Assembly (NCBI GenBank): GCA_021786705.1
Contig: JAJYMV010000146.1
Location: 1 to 35,753 of the forward strand
Direction of reading: 5' to 3'
DNA from: a bacterium
Lineage (GTDB): Bacteria > Vulcanimicrobiota > Vulcanimicrobiia > Vulcanimicrobiales > Vulcanimicrobiaceae
DNA length: 35,753 nucleotides
Shown here: in pieces, positions 7,716 through 16,853 of the stretch
Numbering within the stretch: position 1 is the first letter of the stretch
Layout: the number at the start of each line of letters is the position of its first letter
Notes under the pieces: model-generated
What the model was told of the DNA's origin: nothing
The model's input: the letters and a program-made list of their open reading frames with translations, nothing else
The model's database searches: none
Made by a program: the position numbers and the translations under genes

Positions 7716-9524
7716 CTACGACGGAATGCGTTCGCGAAATTGCGTGCGATAGAGTCGAGCGTATACGCCGTCGCGCGCGATCAATTCGTCGTGCGAACCT
7801 GATTCGACGATGCGCCCATCTTCGACTACGAAGATCGTATCGGCATTGACCACCGTCGAGAGGCGGTGGGCGATCACCATGCTGGTGCGGCCGCGCATGA
7901 GGCGCTCGAGCGCGCTCTGAATCGCCGCCTCGTTCTCGGAATCGAGTGCCGAGGTCGCCTCGTCGAGAATGAGGATGCGCGGGTTCTTCAGGAGCACCCG
8001 TGCGATCGCGAGCCGTTGGCGCTCGCCGCCGGAGAGCTTATGGCCGCGCTCGCCGACGATCGTGTCGTAGCCTTGCGGCAAGGTTTCAATGAATTCGTGG
8101 ATATTCGCCGCTCGGGCGGCCGCGTGGATCTGCTCGAGCGTCGCATCGGGGCTCGAGTAGCGTAAGTTGGCGATAATCGAATCGTGGAAGAGGTAGGTCT
8201 CTTGCGTGACGATGCCGATATTTTCGCGCAACGATTCGAGGCTAACCGTTGCAATGTCGTGGCCGTCCACGAAAATGTGCCCGTCCGAGAGATCGTAAAA
8301 ACGCGGAAGGAGTTGGGTGATCGTCGTTTTCCCCGCTCCCGACGGGCCGACAAAGGCGGCTATTTTCCCGGCGGGTATTTTGAAATCGATGCCGTGCAAG
8401 ATCGGGCTTCGCCCTTCGTACGAGAAGTTCACGCCCCGGAAGGCGATATCGCCGCGCACCTCGCCGAGCGCGACGGCATTAGGCGCATCGTAGCGTTCGG
8501 TCTTCATGTCGAGATAATCGAAGATGCGTTCGAAGACTGCGAGCGCGCTCACGATCTGCACTTGGATGCCAACGAGTGCCGCAGCGGGTCCGTAGAGTCG
8601 CCCTTGTATGTAGCCGATAAACGCGACGATAACGCCGACGTCGAGCGCTCCCTGGAGGGCAAGCCAGCCTCCGCCGAGCCACACGATCGCCGGGCCCACG
8701 ACGACCATCGCCGTGACCGAGGCGATGAACCAGCGCCCGATCATCGCCAATCGAATCTCGAGATCCATCAACTCCGTCCCGACCTTATAGAAACGCGAGC
8801 GTTCGTACGCTTCGCGAACGAAGGATTTGATCAGCGTTATTCCCGAGATCGAGAGCGTTTCTTGGGTGATCGATTCGATGCGATCGCGCTGTTCGCGCGT
8901 ACGCTTGCGCACGTCGTACATCTTGCGCCCGACGGGGCCGAGCGGAAGAACCATGAAAGGAACGACGATCGTCGAGATCAACGCGAGTCGCCAATTCCAA
9001 ATCAACATGGCGATCAGCGTCGTCGAGATCATGACGATGTTGGTAACGATGGTCGTGAGCGTCCCGGTCACGACGCCGTCGACGTTGTCGACATCGCTGG
9101 AGACGCGGTTCATAATCTCGCCGGTCTTCGTTGCGGTGAAGAACGAAAGCGGCATGCGGTGGAGGTGGGAGACGAGGCTCGTTCGCAGATCGCGCATGAT
9201 CCCCTCGCCGACCATGGAATTAAAATACCCTTGCGCGACTCCGAGCGCCATCGAAAAAACGGCGGCCGCGAGGATGAATCCGACGTCAACCGTGAGTTCG
9301 TGGAAGCTGCGATGCGGAAGCGCGGAGTCGATGATCCGCGCCGTCATATATCCGGGCACGAGGCCGACGATTGCACTCAGAACGATGATAGCGAATACCA
9401 CCGACTGCTGTTTCCAATAGGGAGAAAACAACGAACGAATGCGCCGCCAATCGACCCGCCTGCGGACGCGCGGCTTCTCGGGGTCGTACATATTCGACCA
9501 CATGAGGCCGTGTCCGGACATCAT
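7716..9524 (-). CDS. ABC exporter, fused permease-ATPase (MsbA/LmrA type)
   Basis: 602-aa half-transporter. The N-terminal membrane domain has about six helices (VVFAIIVLSAIVGLVPGYM onward). The C-terminal ATPase has Walker A GPSGAGKTT, signature LSGGERQRLAIARVLL, Walker B ILILDEATSALD and H-loop VIAHRLSTV, all intact. Such proteins act as homo- or heterodimers exporting lipids, drugs or peptides; substrate cannot be assigned. Its ATG overlaps the TGA of the preceding VOC gene (ATGA), which supports this start and translational coupling. It is the last gene of the dnaK-grpE-dnaJ-VOC run. Confidence 0.94.
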   Translation of the reverse strand: MMSGHGLMWSNMYDPEKPRVRRRVDWRRIRSLFSPYWKQQSVVFAIIVLSAIVGLVPGYMTARIIDSALPHRSFHELTVDVGFILAAAVFSMALGVAQGYFNSMVGEGIMRDLRTSLVSHLHRMPLSFFTATKTGEIMNRVSSDVDNVDGVVTGTLTTIVTNIVMISTTLIAMLIWNWRLALISTIVVPFMVLPLGPVGRKMYDVRKRTREQRDRIESITQETLSISGITLIKSFVREAYERSRFYKVGTELMDLEIRLAMIGRWFIASVTAMVVVGPAIVWLGGGWLALQGALDVGVIVAFIGYIQGRLYGPAAALVGIQVQIVSALAVFERIFDYLDMKTERYDAPNAVALGEVRGDIAFRGVNFSYEGRSPILHGIDFKIPAGKIAAFVGPSGAGKTTITQLLPRFYDLSDGHIFVDGHDIATVSLESLRENIGIVTQETYLFHDSIIANLRYSSPDATLEQIHAAARAANIHEFIETLPQGYDTIVGERGHKLSGGERQRLAIARVLLKNPRILILDEATSALDSENEAAIQSALERLMRGRTSMVIAHRLSTVVNADTIFVVEDGRIVESGSHDELIARDGVYARLYRTQFRERIPS

Positions 9525-9895
9525 GGCGTAACGGTCGATTCGTGAAGCGTGATTTTATTGCCCTCGGGGTCGGTAAAGGATCCGAGCTTACAGACCGGCG
9601 TGACGTGGATTTCCTCGGTCGGGACGCCGCGTTCGCGTAATTGCGCGAATGCGGCTTCGATATCTGCGACCTCGAACGCGATCGACGCGCAACTCCCGGG
9701 GGCGACGCCCATCCACGCGGAGGTCATCAGCGAGAAGTATCCGCTTCCGACGCGGGCTTCGCAGTAGAGTGCGACGCCGTCCTCGCGGTATGGCTCTCCA
9801 AACGCGATGCCGAGGTGCTCGCGGTAAAAGCGCACGAGCCCCTCGACGTCGCGCGCCGGATAGGCGGTAAATGCGATCTCCCGTACCTCAGGCAT
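9521..9895 (-). CDS. VOC (glyoxalase/bleomycin-resistance) family protein
   Basis: 124 aa forming one pair of beta-alpha-beta-beta-beta modules. The N-terminal module (EIAFTAYPARDVEGLVRFYREHLGI) and the C-terminal segment (VCKLGSFTDPEGNKITLHES) are typical. The DPEGNxxxLHE ending carries the usual Glu metal ligand. Glyoxalase, fosfomycin-type resistance, isomerase or ring-cleavage functions all use this fold, so the activity is not assignable. It begins 9 nt after the dnaJ stop and overlaps the ABC exporter start by 4 nt, so it is part of the same transcript. Pairing with an exporter may hint at detoxification, which is inference. Confidence 0.85.
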   Translation of the reverse strand: MPEVREIAFTAYPARDVEGLVRFYREHLGIAFGEPYREDGVALYCEARVGSGYFSLMTSAWMGVAPGSCASIAFEVADIEAAFAQLRERGVPTEEIHVTPVCKLGSFTDPEGNKITLHESTVTP

Positions 9896-9904
9896 TCGGT
9901 TCGA

Positions 9905-10915
9905 CTACTTCTTCCCGTTCCGCAGATTCTTGAGATCGCGGAAGAGCTTGCGCTCCTTATCGCTGAGATTTTGCGGGAGTTGACCGATGAGGCGAACGTA
10001 CTGGTCGCCGTTCCCGCCGCCTTTAACGTGCGGCATCCCCTTGCCGCTGAGCCTGAGCAATCGATTGTTCTGCGTCCCTTCGGGGATCGTCATCGCGACG
10101 TTTCCGCTCATCGTCGGTACGTGAACCTCGGCTCCGAGGACGAGATCGTAGAGATCGACGGGCAGATCGACGTAGAGATCGTCGCCTTTGCGTTTATAAC
10201 GAGCGTCCTCGCTCGTTTTCACGATGAGAAACAGATCGCCGTTTGGAGCACCGCCGGTGCCGGCGCCGCCTTGCCCCGTGAGGCGAATGCGTTGACCGTC
10301 GCCGATTCCCCGTGGAATCGAGACTTCGAACTTCTTGTTGGTCAGCGTGTGTCCGGTACCGTGGCACGCCGCGCAGAGCCGCCCGTTCTCGGTTCCGGTT
10401 CCTCGGCAGCGTGGACAGCTATCTTCGAGTTGCAGCGAGATCGATTTTTTCCCGCCTTCGAAAATGTCGTGCAGCGAGAGCTCGATCGTCGTCTCCATAT
10501 CCTGCCCTCGCGTGGCGGTAGGCGCCGTTCCGGCCGGACCGCGTCGCCCGACTCCGGAGAAGAACATATCGAAGAAGTCGGAGAACCCGCTCGCTCCGGC
10601 TCCGGCGGTCGGTCCGAAGTTAAAGTCGAATTGCGTCGCGCCTTGTTGCGTGCGATAGCGGCGCTGTTGTTCGGCCTGTCGTGCCGCCTGCTGCCAGTCG
10701 CTCCCAAGCGCGTCGTATTTCCGTCGCTTATCGCCGTCGCCGAGCACCTCGTACGCCTCGGAGATCTCCTTAAATTTCTCCTCCGCCGCCTTCGCATTGC
10801 CCGGGTTTGCGTCGGGGTGCCATTTGCGCGCGAGGCGGCGATAGGCGGACTTGATGTCCTTCTCGGGCGCACCTTTCGGCACGCCGAGAACGGCGTAGTA
10901 GTCCTTGTAGTTCAT
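9905..10915 (-). CDS. dnaJ: DnaJ-type co-chaperone with half-size zinc finger
   Basis: 336-aa J-domain protein stimulating DnaK ATPase. The J domain (1-70) has HPD at 33-35 and is followed by a Gly/Phe region (FDFNFGPTAGAGASGFSDFF). The zinc region holds only two CxxCxGxG motifs, CPRCRGTG and CAACHGTG (C167, C170, C181, C184), separated by a six-residue turn, instead of the usual four. Two C-terminal substrate-binding beta domains follow (FEVSIPRGIGDGQRIRLTGQG; DLYVDLPVDLYDLVLGAEV). The start overlaps the grpE stop (ATGA). It is intermediate between class A DnaJ (four motifs) and class B CbpA (none). Its place in the dnaK operon says it is the main DnaJ or a specialised partner. Confidence 0.93.
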   Translation of the reverse strand: MNYKDYYAVLGVPKGAPEKDIKSAYRRLARKWHPDANPGNAKAAEEKFKEISEAYEVLGDGDKRRKYDALGSDWQQAARQAEQQRRYRTQQGATQFDFNFGPTAGAGASGFSDFFDMFFSGVGRRGPAGTAPTATRGQDMETTIELSLHDIFEGGKKSISLQLEDSCPRCRGTGTENGRLCAACHGTGHTLTNKKFEVSIPRGIGDGQRIRLTGQGGAGTGGAPNGDLFLIVKTSEDARYKRKGDDLYVDLPVDLYDLVLGAEVHVPTMSGNVAMTIPEGTQNNRLLRLSGKGMPHVKGGGNGDQYVRLIGQLPQNLSDKERKLFRDLKNLRNGKK

Positions 10916-11427
10916 TGATGCTTCGCGACGAGCACTTTCGCCGGGCGGAGGAGATCGTCGCCGAGGCGGTAGCCCTTCTCCGCGACTTCGACGACGGTTT
11001 CGTCGGCTTGCCCGTCGGCCGCCGCGACCGTGCCGATCGCTTCTGCAACGTGCGGATCGAACGGATGCCCCTTCACGTCGACGGCGCTGATGCCTTCGGA
11101 GGTAAGGACCGCCTCGAAACCGCGCAACGTGCTTTCGACGCCCGAGCGCAGTGCGTCGCCGCCTGCGGGCACCGCGAGTGCGCGTTCGAGATTATCGAGG
11201 ACCGGCAGCAAGCGTCCGAAAAGGCGACGCCGGTGTTCGACGATGCGTTGCTCGATATCGCGCTGCACGCGCCGCTTGTAATTTTCGAAGTCCGCCATCG
11301 CGAGCAAAAACTTGTTGTAGTTCTCGTCGGCGCGAGCGTTGGCTTTGGTGAGCTCGCTCTCCGACTGCACGTCCTCATCGGTCGCGGCGGGGTCGCCGAT
11401 GGGATCGTTGAGTAGATCGTTATCCAT
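10912..11427 (-). CDS. grpE: Nucleotide exchange factor GrpE
   Basis: 171 aa. An acidic disordered N-terminus leads into a long dimerisation helix (ELTKANARADENYNKFLLAM) and the conserved DFENYKRRVQRD segment. The four-helix and beta-domain signature follows (LLPVLDNLERAL; GHPFDPHVAEAIGTV; VVEVAEKGYRLGDDLLRPAKV). It releases ADP from DnaK. It lies 113 bp after dnaK and overlaps dnaJ by 4 nt, in the order dnaK-grpE-dnaJ. No hrcA repressor gene accompanies it, unlike many hrcA-grpE-dnaK-dnaJ operons. Confidence 0.95.
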   Translation of the reverse strand: MDNDLLNDPIGDPAATDEDVQSESELTKANARADENYNKFLLAMADFENYKRRVQRDIEQRIVEHRRRLFGRLLPVLDNLERALAVPAGGDALRSGVESTLRGFEAVLTSEGISAVDVKGHPFDPHVAEAIGTVAAADGQADETVVEVAEKGYRLGDDLLRPAKVLVAKHQ

Positions 11428-11485
11428 AATTGCGTCTATCTCTACTTCTGTTTATGAAAATGAGCGCATGAAAAGACGGCGGCCG

Positions 11486-11519
11486 GTGAGGGCGACCGCA
11501 GATTGCGGCGCGCCCTCAC
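11486..11519 (-). terminator. Intercistronic hairpin between dnaK and grpE
   Basis: An imperfect stem in the 113-bp gap: GTGAGGGCG and CGCCCTCAC pair over 9 bp, and an inner CCGC/GCGG stem closes an AGATT loop. On the minus strand a TCTTTTCAT stretch follows about 10 nt later. It could be a partial terminator or a processing/stability element that keeps grpE-dnaJ below dnaK levels, a common feature of dnaK operons. Confidence 0.55.
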
Positions 11520-11540
11520 TCCATCCGCGCGAACGAAAGG

Positions 11541-13394
11541 CTACTTCGCTTCCTTGAACTCGGCGTCGATGACGTCGTCGGGTGTCGAACTCGCAGCGCC
11601 GTTTGAGGCCTGTCCGTTCGTCGACTCGGCTCCCGCCGCTTCGCCCTCGGGCGTCGCTCCGGTGCTCTTGTAGAGCAACTCCGCCATCTTGTAGCTCGCG
11701 CTCTGGAGCTTCTCGATCGAGGCCTTGATCTCGGTCGCAGCTCCGTTCTCGCTGAGTTTCTTGAGCTCCGCGAGCGCGCTCTCGACTTCACCGCGAGCGG
11801 TTGCGTCGAGTTTCTCTCCGACTTCTTTCAGCGACTTTTCGGTCGAGTAGATCAGGCTCGATGCGGTATTCCGCACCTCCGCCTCTTCGCGCTTCGCCTT
11901 GTCGGCGGCCGCCTGAAGTTCGGCGTCCTTGACCATCCGTTCGACTTCCTCTTTGTTGAGGTTGGTCGATGCGGTGATCGTGATCTGCTGTTCCTTTCCG
12001 GTGCCCAGATCTTTCGCGCCGACGTTGACGATGCCGTTGGCATCGATGTTGAACGTGACTTCGATCTGCGGTACGCCGCGCGGCGCCGGGGGTAAGCCCT
12101 CGAGCCGGAAACGTCCCAGCGTTTTATTGTCGGCCGCCATCGGACGTTCGCCCTGCAGAATGTGGATATCCACGCTCGTCTGGCCGTCTTCGGCGGTAGT
12201 GAAGACCTGCGATTTCTTCGTCGGGATCGTCGTGTTCCGTTCGATTAGCGTCGTCATAACGCCGCCCATCGTTTCGAGACCGAGCGAAAGCGGGGTGACG
12301 TCGAGCAGAACGACGTCGCGCACTTCGCCCGAGAGGACGCCGGCCTGAATCGCTGCGCCGACCGCGACGACTTCGTCGGGGTTAACGGTGAGGTTCGGGT
12401 CCTTACCGGTGAGCTTCCGAACGAGTTCGAGGATGACGGGCATGCGGGTCGAGCCGCCGACCATCACCACTTCGTCGATCTGCGAGATGTCGATCTTTGC
12501 ATCGGCGAGCGCGCTCTTGAACGGATTGATGCAGCGATCGGTGAGATCGCTCGTGATCTCCTCGAACTTCGCACGCGTCAGCGTGTACTCGAGATGCTTG
12601 GGCCCCTCGGCGTCGGCCGTAATGAACGGCAGATTGATCGTCGTTTGCACGACCGCCGAGAGTTCGATCTTCGCTTTCTCCGCGGCTTCGGTGAGACGTT
12701 GCATCGCCTGTTTGTCCTTGGAGAGATCGATGCCCTGATCTTTGCGGAATTCACCGACGAGCCATTCCACCACGCGGTGGTCGTAATCGTCGCCGCCGAG
12801 GCGCGTATCGCCGTTGGTCGATTTCACTTCGAAAACGCCGTCGCCGACTTCGAGAATCGAGACGTCGAAGGTACCGCCGCCGAGATCCCATACCAGGATC
12901 GTTTCGTTGCCTTTTTTATCGAGGCCGTATGCAAGTGCGGCCGCGGTCGGCTCGTTGATGATGCGAAGCACTTCGAGCCCGGCAATTTTGCCGGCGTCTT
13001 TGGTCGCCTGGCGCTGTGCGTCGTTGAAATATGCGGGGACCGTGATCACCGCTTGCGTGACCCGTTCGCCGAGATAATTGCTCGCGTCGTTCACGAGCTT
13101 TTGCAGGACCATCGCCGAGATCTCTTGCGGGGTATAATCCTTGCCGTCGATCTTGACGCGATAATCACCCTCGCCCATATGGCGCTTGATCGAAGAGATC
13201 GTGCGCTCCGGGTTGGTGACGGCCTGACGTTTTGCGAGCTGTCCTACGAGACGCTCGCCGGTTTTCGAAAAGGCGACGACCGACGGGGTGGTACGCGAGC
13301 CTTCCGAGTTTGCGATGACGGTGGGCGAGTTGCCCTCCATAACGGCGACGACCGAGTTGGTCGTCCCGAGGTCGATGCCGACCACTTTAGCCAT
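11541..13394 (-). CDS. dnaK: Molecular chaperone DnaK (Hsp70)
   Basis: 617 aa, full length. The ATPase domain contains [16 protein letters not shown], the phosphate-2 motif [19 protein letters not shown] and the adenosine motif [13 protein letters not shown]. The linker/substrate domain shows [20 protein letters not shown]. The C-terminal tail is [12 protein letters not shown], close to the usual bacterial ending. The start codon is preceded by GAGGTAAG at good spacing. It is first in the dnaK-grpE-dnaJ-VOC-ABC run. A 282-bp leader with inverted repeats lies upstream, suggesting stress control. It folds and refolds cytoplasmic proteins with DnaJ and GrpE. Confidence 0.98.
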   Translation of the reverse strand: MAKVVGIDLGTTNSVVAVMEGNSPTVIANSEGSRTTPSVVAFSKTGERLVGQLAKRQAVTNPERTISSIKRHMGEGDYRVKIDGKDYTPQEISAMVLQKLVNDASNYLGERVTQAVITVPAYFNDAQRQATKDAGKIAGLEVLRIINEPTAAALAYGLDKKGNETILVWDLGGGTFDVSILEVGDGVFEVKSTNGDTRLGGDDYDHRVVEWLVGEFRKDQGIDLSKDKQAMQRLTEAAEKAKIELSAVVQTTINLPFITADAEGPKHLEYTLTRAKFEEITSDLTDRCINPFKSALADAKIDISQIDEVVMVGGSTRMPVILELVRKLTGKDPNLTVNPDEVVAVGAAIQAGVLSGEVRDVVLLDVTPLSLGLETMGGVMTTLIERNTTIPTKKSQVFTTAEDGQTSVDIHILQGERPMAADNKTLGRFRLEGLPPAPRGVPQIEVTFNIDANGIVNVGAKDLGTGKEQQITITASTNLNKEEVERMVKDAELQAAADKAKREEAEVRNTASSLIYSTEKSLKEVGEKLDATARGEVESALAELKKLSENGAATEIKASIEKLQSASYKMAELLYKSTGATPEGEAAGAESTNGQASNGAASSTPDDVIDAEFKEAK

Positions 13395-13482
13395 GAATTT
13401 TTCTTACCTCGTTGTTGTGATGTGAACCCCGAGCGCGCTCTGGACCAGCTAGATCGAGACGCCGGGCGGTCGAGCCGAGGCG

Positions 13483-13509
13483 TGCGCACATTCGAGGTTG
13501 GTGTGCGCA
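13483..13509. promoter_or_regulatory. Inverted repeat TGCGCACA-N11-TGTGCGCA upstream of dnaK
   Basis: Perfect 8-bp arms with an 11-bp spacer, about 90-115 bp before the dnaK start. The size and symmetry suit a dimeric repressor site. The sequence matches neither CIRCE (TTAGCACTC) nor the HspR HAIR box as I know them. A structured 5' leader is the alternative. Confidence 0.4.
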
Positions 13510-13597
13510 TCGCGACGATCCGGCGACGCTCCGAGCGTCCGACGACGCCTTGCCGCTTACGAACGAATTCGGGCTTGGTTGCCTACCCCATAGTACA

Positions 13598-13628
13598 ACA
13601 AGGAGCGGCAATTTGTTCCGCTCCTTGT
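13598..13628. promoter_or_regulatory. Inverted repeat ACAAGGAGCGG-N9-CCGCTCCTTGT between htrA and dnaK
   Basis: Perfect 11-bp arms with a 9-nt spacer, the same geometry as CIRCE but a different sequence. It lies 49 bp past the htrA stop and about 200 bp before dnaK. It could terminate htrA transcription (weak TTGTTGT follows on the minus strand) or be an operator for dnaK. The sequence does not decide. Confidence 0.5.
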
Positions 13629-13676
13629 AACAGCAGGTGGCCCCTCCAGGTTGCGCTCGCCTCGGAGCGCCGCTTC

Positions 13677-14873
13677 CTAGGGAACGGTTCCGGCGGTCGC
13701 CGGCCGCTCCGTTAAGGTGACCGCAGCGAACTTCTTGAGCCCCTGCGCCCAGAGATCGATCCGAACGACCGTACCGGGTTTCTTACCGGCGATATATTTC
13801 ACGAGATCCTGCGTCTTCGTATACGGCTTGCCGTCGACGCTGAGGATGACGTCACCGGGCTCGAGCCCAGCCTTATCCGCCGGCGATCCGGGGACGACCG
13901 CGATCACCGCGATCCCGTTGGGGCCGCTGGTATAACCGATCTGGTTGCGCAGCCCCGGGGTGAGGTCGGCCATCTGGATCCCCATGTAGCCTTCGTTCGT
14001 TCCCTGGGTGATGCCGGGGTGCGCGAGCATCTCGGCGACCACGCGTTGCACGGTATTCGCCGGAATCGCGAAGCCGATGCCCTGGGCGTACGCCGATTTC
14101 ACCGTCGATTGGTTGATGCCGATCACCTTGCCGTGGTCGTCGATCAGTGGGCCGCCGGAGTTCCCGGGGTTGATCGGCGCCGAGGTCTGCAGGAGCCCCT
14201 TGAAATCGATCGTCTGGCCGCTATCGTTCTGGATCGGCTCGTTCCGGTTAAATGCCGAGACGATACCGAGGGTCACGGTCTGCTGGAGTTCGAGCGGCTC
14301 GCCGATCGCGATCGCCCACTGCCCCTGTTCGACGCGGTCGAAGTTCGCGAACTGCAACGGCGGCGGGAGCTTCTTGTAGTTGTCGACCCGAATGATCGCG
14401 AGGTCGGCGCCGATATTTTCCGCGACGACGTGCGCCGGCACGTGGTCGCCGTCGGCGAAGACGACGGTGAGCTTGGTGATGTTCCCGCCCTGCGGCGGGG
14501 TGACGACGTGGGCGTTCGTGACGATATCGCCCTTCGTGTCGTAGACGAAGCCCGATCCCGATGCCTTCCCCTTATAGGGTTCCTCGACGCCGGGGCCGCC
14601 TTGGCCGAAGAAGCCTTGGAAGAACGGCACGACCCGCTGGCCGTTGACATCGAGTTGAATCGCGACGACCGATGGCTTCGTGCGCTTGACCGCCGAGACG
14701 ATGCGATCTTGGTCGCTGATTCCTTGCAGCGGCGCGGCGGAGACGGCGGGGAGCGAGTGATTCGGCCCGGCGACGCCGGCGAAATGGGTGCTGGCGTAGA
14801 GCATCATGAGGAAGCTGCCGATGCTCGCGCCGACGAGCGCGATGATGAGGGTGGGGAGAACGCGTTGTTTCAC
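13677..14873 (-). CDS. Membrane-anchored HtrA/DegS-like serine protease
   Basis: Envelope quality-control protease, 398 aa from a GTG at 14873. The track's start (15023) overlaps the ABC ATPase gene and adds unconserved sequence; GGAG lies 11 nt before the GTG. One N-terminal transmembrane helix (VLPTLIIALVGASIGSFLMM) anchors it. The trypsin-like domain has His in TNAHVVT (H122), Asp in ADLAIIRVDN (D157) and Ser in NPGNSGGPL (S239). A single PDZ domain occupies ~290-390 (GIAVIAVVPGSPADKAGLEPGDVILSV, quoted in part). One PDZ plus an anchor resembles DegS or Bacillus HtrA rather than two-PDZ DegP. It lies 34 bp after the exporter ATPase gene and may be the last gene of that operon. Confidence 0.93.
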   Translation of the reverse strand: MKQRVLPTLIIALVGASIGSFLMMLYASTHFAGVAGPNHSLPAVSAAPLQGISDQDRIVSAVKRTKPSVVAIQLDVNGQRVVPFFQGFFGQGGPGVEEPYKGKASGSGFVYDTKGDIVTNAHVVTPPQGGNITKLTVVFADGDHVPAHVVAENIGADLAIIRVDNYKKLPPPLQFANFDRVEQGQWAIAIGEPLELQQTVTLGIVSAFNRNEPIQNDSGQTIDFKGLLQTSAPINPGNSGGPLIDDHGKVIGINQSTVKSAYAQGIGFAIPANTVQRVVAEMLAHPGITQGTNEGYMGIQMADLTPGLRNQIGYTSGPNGIAVIAVVPGSPADKAGLEPGDVILSVDGKPYTKTQDLVKYIAGKKPGTVVRIDLWAQGLKKFAAVTLTERPATAGTVP

Positions 14874-14907
14874 AGTTACAAATACTCCAAGCTGTGGAGA
14901 AGGCTCG

Positions 14908-15651
14908 TTACGATTGAGGGGTTGCCTCTTGTGGAACGATGGAACCTCCCGAAAAGTGCCCGCGTGCGGTCGGTGTGTCGGAGAGAACGAGCCCGTCGCG
15001 CAGGCGCACGACGCGGTCCGCACGCTCGGCGACCTCTTCGTCGTGGGTGACGACCACGATCGTGCGACCGGCGCGGTGAAGACTTTCGAAGAGCGCGAGG
15101 ATCTCCTCGCTGGTGGTGCTGTCGAGGTTGCCGGTGGGCTCGTCGGCGAGCAGGACGGCGGGATTATTGATCAGCGCCCGAGCGATTGCGACGCGCTGTT
15201 GCTGGCCGCCCGAGAGTTCGCTCGGCTTGTGGTGGCCGCGATCGGCGAGCCCGACCTCGGCGAGTGCGGCGCGCGCCCGCTCGCGGCGCTCCCGCGGTGA
15301 GACCTTTGCATAAAAAAGCGGCAACGAGACGTTTTTCAGCGCGTCGGTACGCGGAAGAAGGTTGAAGCCCTGGAAGATAAAGCCGAGTTTCTCCAGGCGA
15401 ATCTTTGCCAGCGCGCGATCGTCGAGTGCCGAGAGATCGATGCCGTCGAGATGATAGTTGCCCGAGGTCGGCCGGTCGAGGCAGCCGATGACGTTCATTA
15501 GCGTTGATTTTCCCGAACCGGAGGGGCCCATGATTGCGACGTATTCGCCGCGCTCTATGCGAAGCGTAACGCCACGCAGTGCCTGCACTTCGATGCTGCC
15601 CGACTTGTAGGTCTTGAAGATTTGTTGGAGATCGATTGCGATGTCATTCAT
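14908..15651 (-). CDS. ABC transporter ATPase, LolD/MacB type
   Basis: 247 aa from the ATG at 15651; the track's longer version lies within the permease gene. It has all ATPase motifs: Walker [11 protein letters not shown]-loop FIFQGFNLL, signature [15 protein letters not shown], Walker [13 protein letters not shown] and H-loop VVTHDEE. The [16 protein letters not shown] stretch is typical of the MacB/LolD/FtsE branch, whose ATPases drive mechanotransmission through FtsX-type permeases rather than classic channels. Its start overlaps the upstream permease stop in ATGAATGA, implying tight coupling. It should power the two permeases encoded just upstream. Confidence 0.95.
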   Translation of the reverse strand: MNDIAIDLQQIFKTYKSGSIEVQALRGVTLRIERGEYVAIMGPSGSGKSTLMNVIGCLDRPTSGNYHLDGIDLSALDDRALAKIRLEKLGFIFQGFNLLPRTDALKNVSLPLFYAKVSPRERRERARAALAEVGLADRGHHKPSELSGGQQQRVAIARALINNPAVLLADEPTGNLDSTTSEEILALFESLHRAGRTIVVVTHDEEVAERADRVVRLRDGLVLSDTPTARGHFSGGSIVPQEATPQS

Positions 15652-16852
15652 AGCGTAATGCCTCGATGGGGTCGACGGATGCCGCGCGTAGCGCGGGAAG
15701 GGTGCCGAAGACGAGCGTGACGACGGTTGCAAAGAGCGTGGCGAGGAGGATCGCGTGCATCCACGGAAGCGCCGCGATCGTCCCCGAGATGCGCGCGATA
15801 AAGAGCTGTTGTGCGAGTTCGCCGATCCCGAGCCCGGCGAGCATGCCGACCAACGAACCGCTGAATGCCAGGACGAAGGCTTCGACGAAAAACTGAATGA
15901 GAATCGTCGCTCGCGACGCGCCGATAGCGCGCCGTATTCCGATCTCGCGCGTCCGTTCGCTCACCGAAACGAAGAGAATGTTCATAATCCCAATCCCTGC
16001 AACGAGCAGCGAGATCGCGCCGACGGCACTCACGATCGTTCCGACGACGCCGAAGAAACCATCGATCTGTTTGGTGAAGAAACCAAAATCGAAGGTTTGG
16101 TAGATCGAGCCGCCGTGCGCTTGCGAAAGAACGCGTTTGGAATTCGCTTCGAGCGTCGCCAGCGTCGCATCTCGGCTGCCCAATACCTGGATACCGAAGA
16201 GCGGGCGACCGCGCTGGTAATCGTTGTAGAAGGTCGTGTAGGGAATCACGACGTCGTTATTGATATCGAAGCCTAACGAAGCGGTCGAGAGCGTCGCCGG
16301 GCCGAGCACGCCGACGATGACGTAACGCTTCGGACCGACGTAGACCGATTGGCCGAGCACCGTGCTCGGATCGGCTGCATGGGGGAAGAGGCGCGAGAAC
16401 GCCTTCGACGAGAGCACGCAGACCGGGGTCGCTTGTTCGACGTCGGTGCGCGAGATCGCGTGCCCGGCGACGACCGGCGCGGTGCTGAAGCGGCGATACG
16501 ATTCGCCGCCGAACTTCAGCATGACGTGCTGGTGGCCGGCGCTGACGATGGTGCGCGTTTGTCCGAATGGAATCGCAGTCTCGACGCCGGGAACGTTTCG
16601 CTCGAGGAGCGTCAGGTCGGAGAGCCCGAGATTCGCTCGTTGCGTGCTGCCTTGCGTGGATTTAGGGAAGAGAAAGAACGTATTAATGTTGATCCCGCGG
16701 AAGGCGCCGTTCACCGCTGCCGCCATCCCGGCGGCGGCGACCTGAATGGAGATGATTGCGGCGACGCCGACGACCAGGCCGATTAACGTGAGAATGGTTC
16801 GCGTGAGGTTTTCCTGCATGAGTTCGAGCGTTTCGCGCATGTAGTCGAGCAT
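15644..16852 (-). CDS. ABC permease, FtsX/MacB type (second of pair)
   Basis: 402 aa with the MacB topology: TM1 near the N-terminus ([19 protein letters not shown]), a ~220-residue periplasmic domain, then three C-terminal helices starting with [29 protein letters not shown] (quoted in part). The conserved cytoplasmic motif [16 protein letters not shown] follows. It starts 2 nt after the stop of the first permease and overlaps the ATPase start. In canonical MacB the ATPase and permease are one chain acting as a homodimer; here the permease is separate and accompanied by a diverged sister, so a heterodimer is likely. Confidence 0.93.
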   Translation of the reverse strand: MLDYMRETLELMQENLTRTILTLIGLVVGVAAIISIQVAAAGMAAAVNGAFRGININTFFLFPKSTQGSTQRANLGLSDLTLLERNVPGVETAIPFGQTRTIVSAGHQHVMLKFGGESYRRFSTAPVVAGHAISRTDVEQATPVCVLSSKAFSRLFPHAADPSTVLGQSVYVGPKRYVIVGVLGPATLSTASLGFDINNDVVIPYTTFYNDYQRGRPLFGIQVLGSRDATLATLEANSKRVLSQAHGGSIYQTFDFGFFTKQIDGFFGVVGTIVSAVGAISLLVAGIGIMNILFVSVSERTREIGIRRAIGASRATILIQFFVEAFVLAFSGSLVGMLAGLGIGELAQQLFIARISGTIAALPWMHAILLATLFATVVTLVFGTLPALRAASVDPIEALRYE

Positions 16853-16853
16853 G

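Noticed and set aside
8184-9545. 453-aa ORF on the plus strand
   Set aside because: Antisense shadow of the ABC exporter; charged low-complexity product with no domain, while the minus frame has all ABC motifs.
9641-10918. 425-aa ORF on the plus strand
   Set aside because: Antisense to dnaJ and the VOC gene, both of which have clear motifs.
13654-13671. GCGCTC-N6-GAGCGC hairpin just past htrA as its terminator
   Set aside because: Six-base arms and no U-tract; too weak to call.
12594-13715. 373-aa ORF on the plus strand
   Set aside because: Antisense to dnaK and its leader; no recognisable domain.
14019-15050. 343-aa ORF on the plus strand
   Set aside because: Antisense to htrA; the htrA frame carries the full catalytic triad and PDZ domain.
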